From the NCBI RefSeq assembly GCF_005239225.2, contig NC_133300.1, positions 19,643,584 to 19,707,583 of the forward strand: DNA of 64,000 nt, given 5' to 3'. Shown piece after piece: positions 59,495-64,000 of this stretch. The stretch is from Populus alba. Lineage: Eukaryota > Streptophyta > Magnoliopsida > Malpighiales > Salicaceae. The first letter of the stretch is position 1. Every line of letters starts with the position of its first letter. Under the pieces are notes generated by a model that saw nothing but the letters and a program-made list of their open reading frames with translations, was not told the origin of the DNA and ran no database searches. A program made the translations under genes and the position numbers.

Positions 59495-62400
59495 ATATAT
59501 CATATTTAGTTTCACATTTTTATCCATTCTTCAATTCCTTTTTTTCCTTTTAAATTCTTTCAATGTTTATTTGACACAACCTCTTGTGGTTTGGAGGGGC
59601 AGGTTCAAGCGGAACTCCATCAGATTTAACTACAGCAAAAAGAACTAGATAAGGCATGTCGTGGGTGTCATGATAAAATGCAAAGTTAACTAATTCATTC
59701 AGTAATTTAAATTTCTTTGAATTTAATACATCATTATTAAATTCTATTTTTGTCTAATTTCTTTAGGTTTACTATTGTGAGTCCTGTCGGTTGAGATCTT
59801 CTACAACAGTTTGTCACTTACGAAGACCAGCTTAAGGCTCGGAGTGTCTGCTTTGTGTAAGGCTAGGTGTGTGTGATGATTTGTCATCAATAAATTGATA
59901 AACATTTGGTTGTTCTGAATTATTGGCTTGTCTCTTTATTTTATTCAACTTATCTTATTTAAAATATTGTTAATTTTATGAAGTTAATATTATTATTATT
60001 ACTATTTTTAATTTATGTGTTAATTTGTGATTTAGTGAATAAATTAAAGTTTTGATTTTGAGTGAATTTAATTAATTAAATTCGCAAAGAGGGTATTGAA
60101 ATCATGTAGAAAATGAAGGATTTTATGTGAAAGCTAGGCAATTTTTTTTTGTACATATTACTAAAGTAATTCTCAAATTAATCTCCCATTATTGAAGTTA
60201 ACTAACTCTAATTACATCTTCATTCTAATTCGGACAATTAACGGAACTTATCCTTGCAAACCAAGAGAGAAGGGAGGACTCAAGTTTGATGGATTCCTAA
60301 TGCCAAAGTAAACTTAAAACTCAACATTTTGTCATAAAAACAAGGGTTTTAGATCTCTGTTATATTTTATTTGTCTACTCTACCTGAGGCAAGCAACACT
60401 CTTGCAAACTTTGACGTCGCCGCCTTAAAAAAAAATAAAAAATAAAATATCACCGCTTACTACTAACAGCAACCATTGACGTCGCCGCCTTCACTCTCTA
60501 GACCACCACAACCACCTCCTACTCTTTCGTTGATAAATTCACCTCTTTACATCCACTTTCCAAATCTTCTTTTATTTATGTTATTATAACACGATTTTGA
60601 ACCCTTCTTAAATATCTAAAAAAATATATTACGAGAAAAAAATATTTTCAATTAACAAATATTTAAAAAAAAAACAGGAAAAAAAAAGAAAAAAATTACT
60701 ATCAGTGGGGAGATTGAAATTCGTTAAATAATTGAAAAATTTGAAAGCTAAGGACCAATTTGAAAAACACATCAATATTTAAGGACTATATGTAATGCAA
60801 TCAAGATGAAGTTTAAGAAAAAATAAAGAAAAAAGGGTTGAAATTGGCCAAAAATAAAACAATTAAAATATGCAAGAACCAAACTTGAAAAGACACCAAA
60901 CTTAAGGGACCTTTAAAAAAAGAAATTTTGCTGCAATTCAAAACGCTATCATTTTGAATTAAAAAAAACAAAACTTAAATGCAACCGTATTATTCTATCA
61001 ATAAACAAATATGTTAAAAAAATTGATAAAAGAATAGAAAAAATGCATAAGAAATTACATTATAACATATACTAAAATTGCTATGTATTTCAATGTGCAC
61101 TGCACAATGCAATCCGCAGTGAAAAACTGAGCTATTTTTTTTTATAAAAAAATTTGTTTTTTTTTCTGTTTTTTATGCCTTTAATTATGGTTTTTTTTTT
61201 TTTTTGCTTTTTTCTTTTTGTTATTTTCTTTTGATGAATTTTTTTTTGTTTAATTTAGTTTGTTAGTGTTATTTTTTTTATTTAGTTATCTGACTTTCAT
61301 GACACTAATTCCTAGTTTGACGGATTAACCTGGTTTGACAAGTTAACTTAGAATTATTATTTTTTGCTTTTTTTCTTTTTAATTATTTTTTTCGTTTAGT
61401 TTAGTTTGTTAATGTTATATTTCTTTCTATTTAATTATCAGATTTTCATGACACGTATCTCGAACTTGATGGGTTAACTTAGTTTGACGGGTTAATCCAG
61501 TTAATTCTAGGTTAACCTGTTTATTTTTTTTCTTATTTAATTATCAAACTTTCATGTCACGAATCCTAAGTTTGACGTGTTAATCTGGTTTGAAGGTTAA
61601 CCCAATTGATTCAATTTTTTTTTTCTTTTTCTTCATTAATTTTTTTCTTGTTGTTGGTTTTTTTCTTTTTAATTAATCTATTTAATTATCACACTTTTAT
61701 GAAATGACCTTACAGTCATACCTACATTCAAGCCTATTAGATCTGGTATTTTGGCCAGACCCATTTAAACTTGGGTCATGCAAGCTTAATGTTATTATTA
61801 ATATTATAAATATTACTCATGTGTCAGGCGTTGCAGCCAAATCCAAGACTCTTTGATATAAATTTGTAAAAAGACATAATACTTTTAAATCTTAGCTTTT
61901 TTTTATATATATTTTTAATGCAAAAACAATTGACCTGTGCGGGTCATGTAACTTGTAATATACTAAAGTTGTGAATAGATCTATGGATTTTATAAAGTTT
62001 AATAATATATTTTTTCTAAAACTATTTTTTCACTATATATAAAAAAATAGATATTAATAAAGTCAAGTTCAATTAAAAAAAAAAATACTCTATCAAACTC
62101 GACAGGTTGTATATTTTAATCTATTTAATTTTTCTTATAAGATCTAAATGCAAATTTCGTGATTGTTTTTCATTAATAGCAGGACTTTCTATTCTTTTTT
62201 TTTTTTTATCATATTTTTAAATCTAATTTTTGACCTAAATATAATTAATTAGCATCATCACTATCATAATTAAAAACTCTTGAGAAAGTACATAAGATAG
62301 GATAGGTCATGATCATCTTTGATCTTTGCTACATCTCAAATTCTGAGAGACATCACTTGCTTTTCTACAAGGATTGTTTATGCGATTGTGCTTACTGCTT

Positions 62401-62689
62401 AGGAAGTTCTAAGTAAAAAAAATCACTGTGATTTTCCTAATTCATCTGTATATATTTAATCCAGATATGATTAAAAATAGAAACTAACTCGGTTTTTTTG
62501 CGACAGCAGGTCGCCTGAGTAAATCTGGGCAGTGCATTTTTTTTTCAAAGCATTAAGGGTCACTTAAGGATATGGTCAAATATGGGTGACTGTGTACATT
62601 TATTTGTATAAAAGTAAAGGGACCCACGCAGGTCCATGTGTTTCGTCATGTAGGCTGAACCTGTCAACACGTTAGATGGAGGATGCCTG
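59495..62689. other. Intergenic region between NLR copies B and C
   Basis: 59495-60230 is the NLR 3' flank shared with copy A. The word TTGACGTCGCCGCCTT occurs twice (about 60410 and 60477). From about 61290 to 61620 a unit with TTTCATGACAC-like and GACGGGTTAACC-like words repeats about three times. 61975-62105 belongs to the repeat family at 9.3-10.4 kb. 62215-62415 matches 5041-5225. No gene is supported. Confidence 0.7.
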
Positions 62690-63219
62690 CTGATTAGTCA
62701 ATGAAGTCAATTTGGACGCGTGGATACTTTACGGTGGACTTTGCATTTTACTGGGATGTGGACTTTGCATTTTAGTGATTCCTCGGTGTGAAATGTGGAA
62801 ACTGTTGGCAGCCATGATATTAAATGACAAACATATCCCTGTTTTCCGAGCCACAATTTCAATTGATATCAAATATAATGTATCAAATAAGTTAATAATG
62901 TATTTAATTTATTAATTATTATTTTCCCTCCTCAACTTGGTACATAAATTAAGATTAAGTAGATAACACGTAGGGTGGATTCATAGCTTCTTGGTCAACT
63001 ACTCAAAAAAACAATTAAGGATCGCTAATATAATGAAGAAAAGAAAAGAAAGAGAACAGGGGAACAACCAATTAAACAAGCGATCCATGGAGCCATTTTA
63101 CATTTTAATTAAGAAGACTCAACGACTTCTCCTCTCCACTCAGAAAAGAAAGCAGAACTCCACTCTTATCTCCATCATTTTTTCCTATCAAACACTTCTC
63201 CCCTCACTCAAAAAGAAAA
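62690..63219 (+). promoter_or_regulatory. Upstream segment of NLR copy C, repeat of that before copy A
   Basis: Nearly the same as 10490-11050, with small insertions and deletions near the left end (TGCATTTTA region). It ends at the ATG of copy C. Confidence 0.6.
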
Positions 63220-64000
63220 TGGCAGAAGCTTTTCTGCCGAGATTGCAAAATCCCTTCTAGGGAAGTTAGGCTCTTTTGCTGCTCAAGAATTTTGTTTGGC
63301 ATGGGGACCTACATGCAAAACAGACTTTGAGAAATGTTTTTCAGAATTTAAGCATTTACGGTCTTTGAAATTAATGGATGATTCTGAATTTGAGGCTTTT
63401 CCAGAGAGGATTGAAGCTCTGAAACATTTGAGATATCTCTATTTTGGGAACAACTCAAAAATAAAAAGACTTCCAAAATCTATTTTCAAATTGCAAAACT
63501 TACAAGCTCTGGTTACAGGTCAAGGATTAGAAGAGCTGCCCAAAGATGTGAGGTACATGATCAGCCTTAGATATTTAGATCTAACTACTCAGCAGAAGCG
63601 GTTGCCAAAAGGTGGGATTTGGCGTTTGGAGTGTCTTCAAACTTTAGCCATTCGTTATTGTGAAAATCTAGAAAATTTGAGCGAAGATATGCAAGGTCTT
63701 AAAAGTCTTCGGAAATTGGTTATTGGTAGATGTTATAACTTGATTTCTCTGCCAAGAAGCATAAAATGCCTAACTACTCTGGAAGAATTATTTATTCGTA
63801 GATGTGAAAAGCTTGATTTGATGACAATAAAAGAAAAAAAAGAGGAAAAAATTCAACCTCTTTCCCCTTCCCTTCGTCTTGTAATATTTAACAGATTACC
63901 ATCAACTATTGCTTTACCAGAACAGTTTCTTCAAGGATCTGCAGAATCCTTACAAACATTTATCATCAAAAAGTGTCCAAACATTGGAGAAATGCCAGAG
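63220..64000 (+). pseudogene. NLR copy C with NB-ARC deleted, runs off the window
   Basis: Begins with the same ATG and first about 30 codons as copies A and B, with one base missing at GCTTTTCTGCC. At about 63305 it jumps straight into the LRR region (equivalent to 58613 in copy B). The coiled-coil end, P-loop, kinase-2 and MHD are all gone, about 1.6 kb. The LRR part is open to the window end (LRSLKLMD ... LPKSIFKLQNLQAL ... LPSTIALPEQF). The junction lies at ATGGGG, present at both parental sites. Not a functional receptor as read. Confidence 0.92.

Overview
This window reads as nuclear DNA of a woody eudicot, most probably Populus or a close relative (Salicaceae). Genes have GT-AG introns, the background is AT-rich, and an intact cytosolic ribosomal protein eL19 gene carries telo-box and site II promoter motifs. 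There are CC-NB-LRR resistance genes, a Ty1/copia element, an Ogre-type Ty3/gypsy element, tRNA-derived SINEs and a decayed plastid DNA insertion. The genus is an inference; the plant origin is certain. The sequence contains two gaps of exactly 500 N, and many single-base homopolymer length differences break otherwise good frames, so some 'pseudogene' calls may reflect assembly quality.

Layout. 0.4-4.1 kb (minus): a tandem-domain DJ-1/PfpI gene killed by a young non-autonomous LTR element, an in-frame TGA and an internal deletion. 4.1-11 kb: repeat-rich intergenic DNA with an NLR relic. 11.0-18.5 kb (plus): NLR copy A, split by a copia element with identical LTRs. 19.5-20.4 kb: a second, partial DJ-1 copy. 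20.5-29.96 kb (plus): 5' part of an Ogre element (LTR, ORF1, gag-pro, intron, RT), cut off by gap 1. 30.5-41.7 kb (minus): tandem pair of SEN1/UPF1-like SF1 helicase genes; copy 1 is incomplete, while copy 2 has an unbroken eight-exon frame of 1218 codons. 42.65-45.1 kb: plastid-derived insertion (rpl20, rps12 5' exon, psbB end, psbT). 45.6 kb: a SINE. 46.7-48.8 kb (plus): eL19. 51.0-52.0 kb (plus): microsomal glutathione S-transferase 3. 52.5-53.8 kb: duplicated 3' end of eL19. Gap 2, then NLR copy B (56.9-59.5 kb) and NLR copy C (63.2 kb to the window end), which has lost its NB-ARC domain.

The genes form no operon-like unit. Three features probably still produce functional products: helicase copy 2, eL19 and MGST3. 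The rest is a record of local duplication (DJ-1 plus NLR blocks, helicase pair, eL19 tail) and repeated element insertion.

The most unusual signal is in the Ogre LTR/leader (20.5-22.4 kb). A run of abutting, near-perfect hairpins with 18-bp and 13-bp arms is followed by five copies of a 27-nt hairpin. All five copies share the loop GCCAGA and a bulged A, while their stems differ by mostly paired changes. This looks like a structured RNA leader that I cannot assign to any described element.
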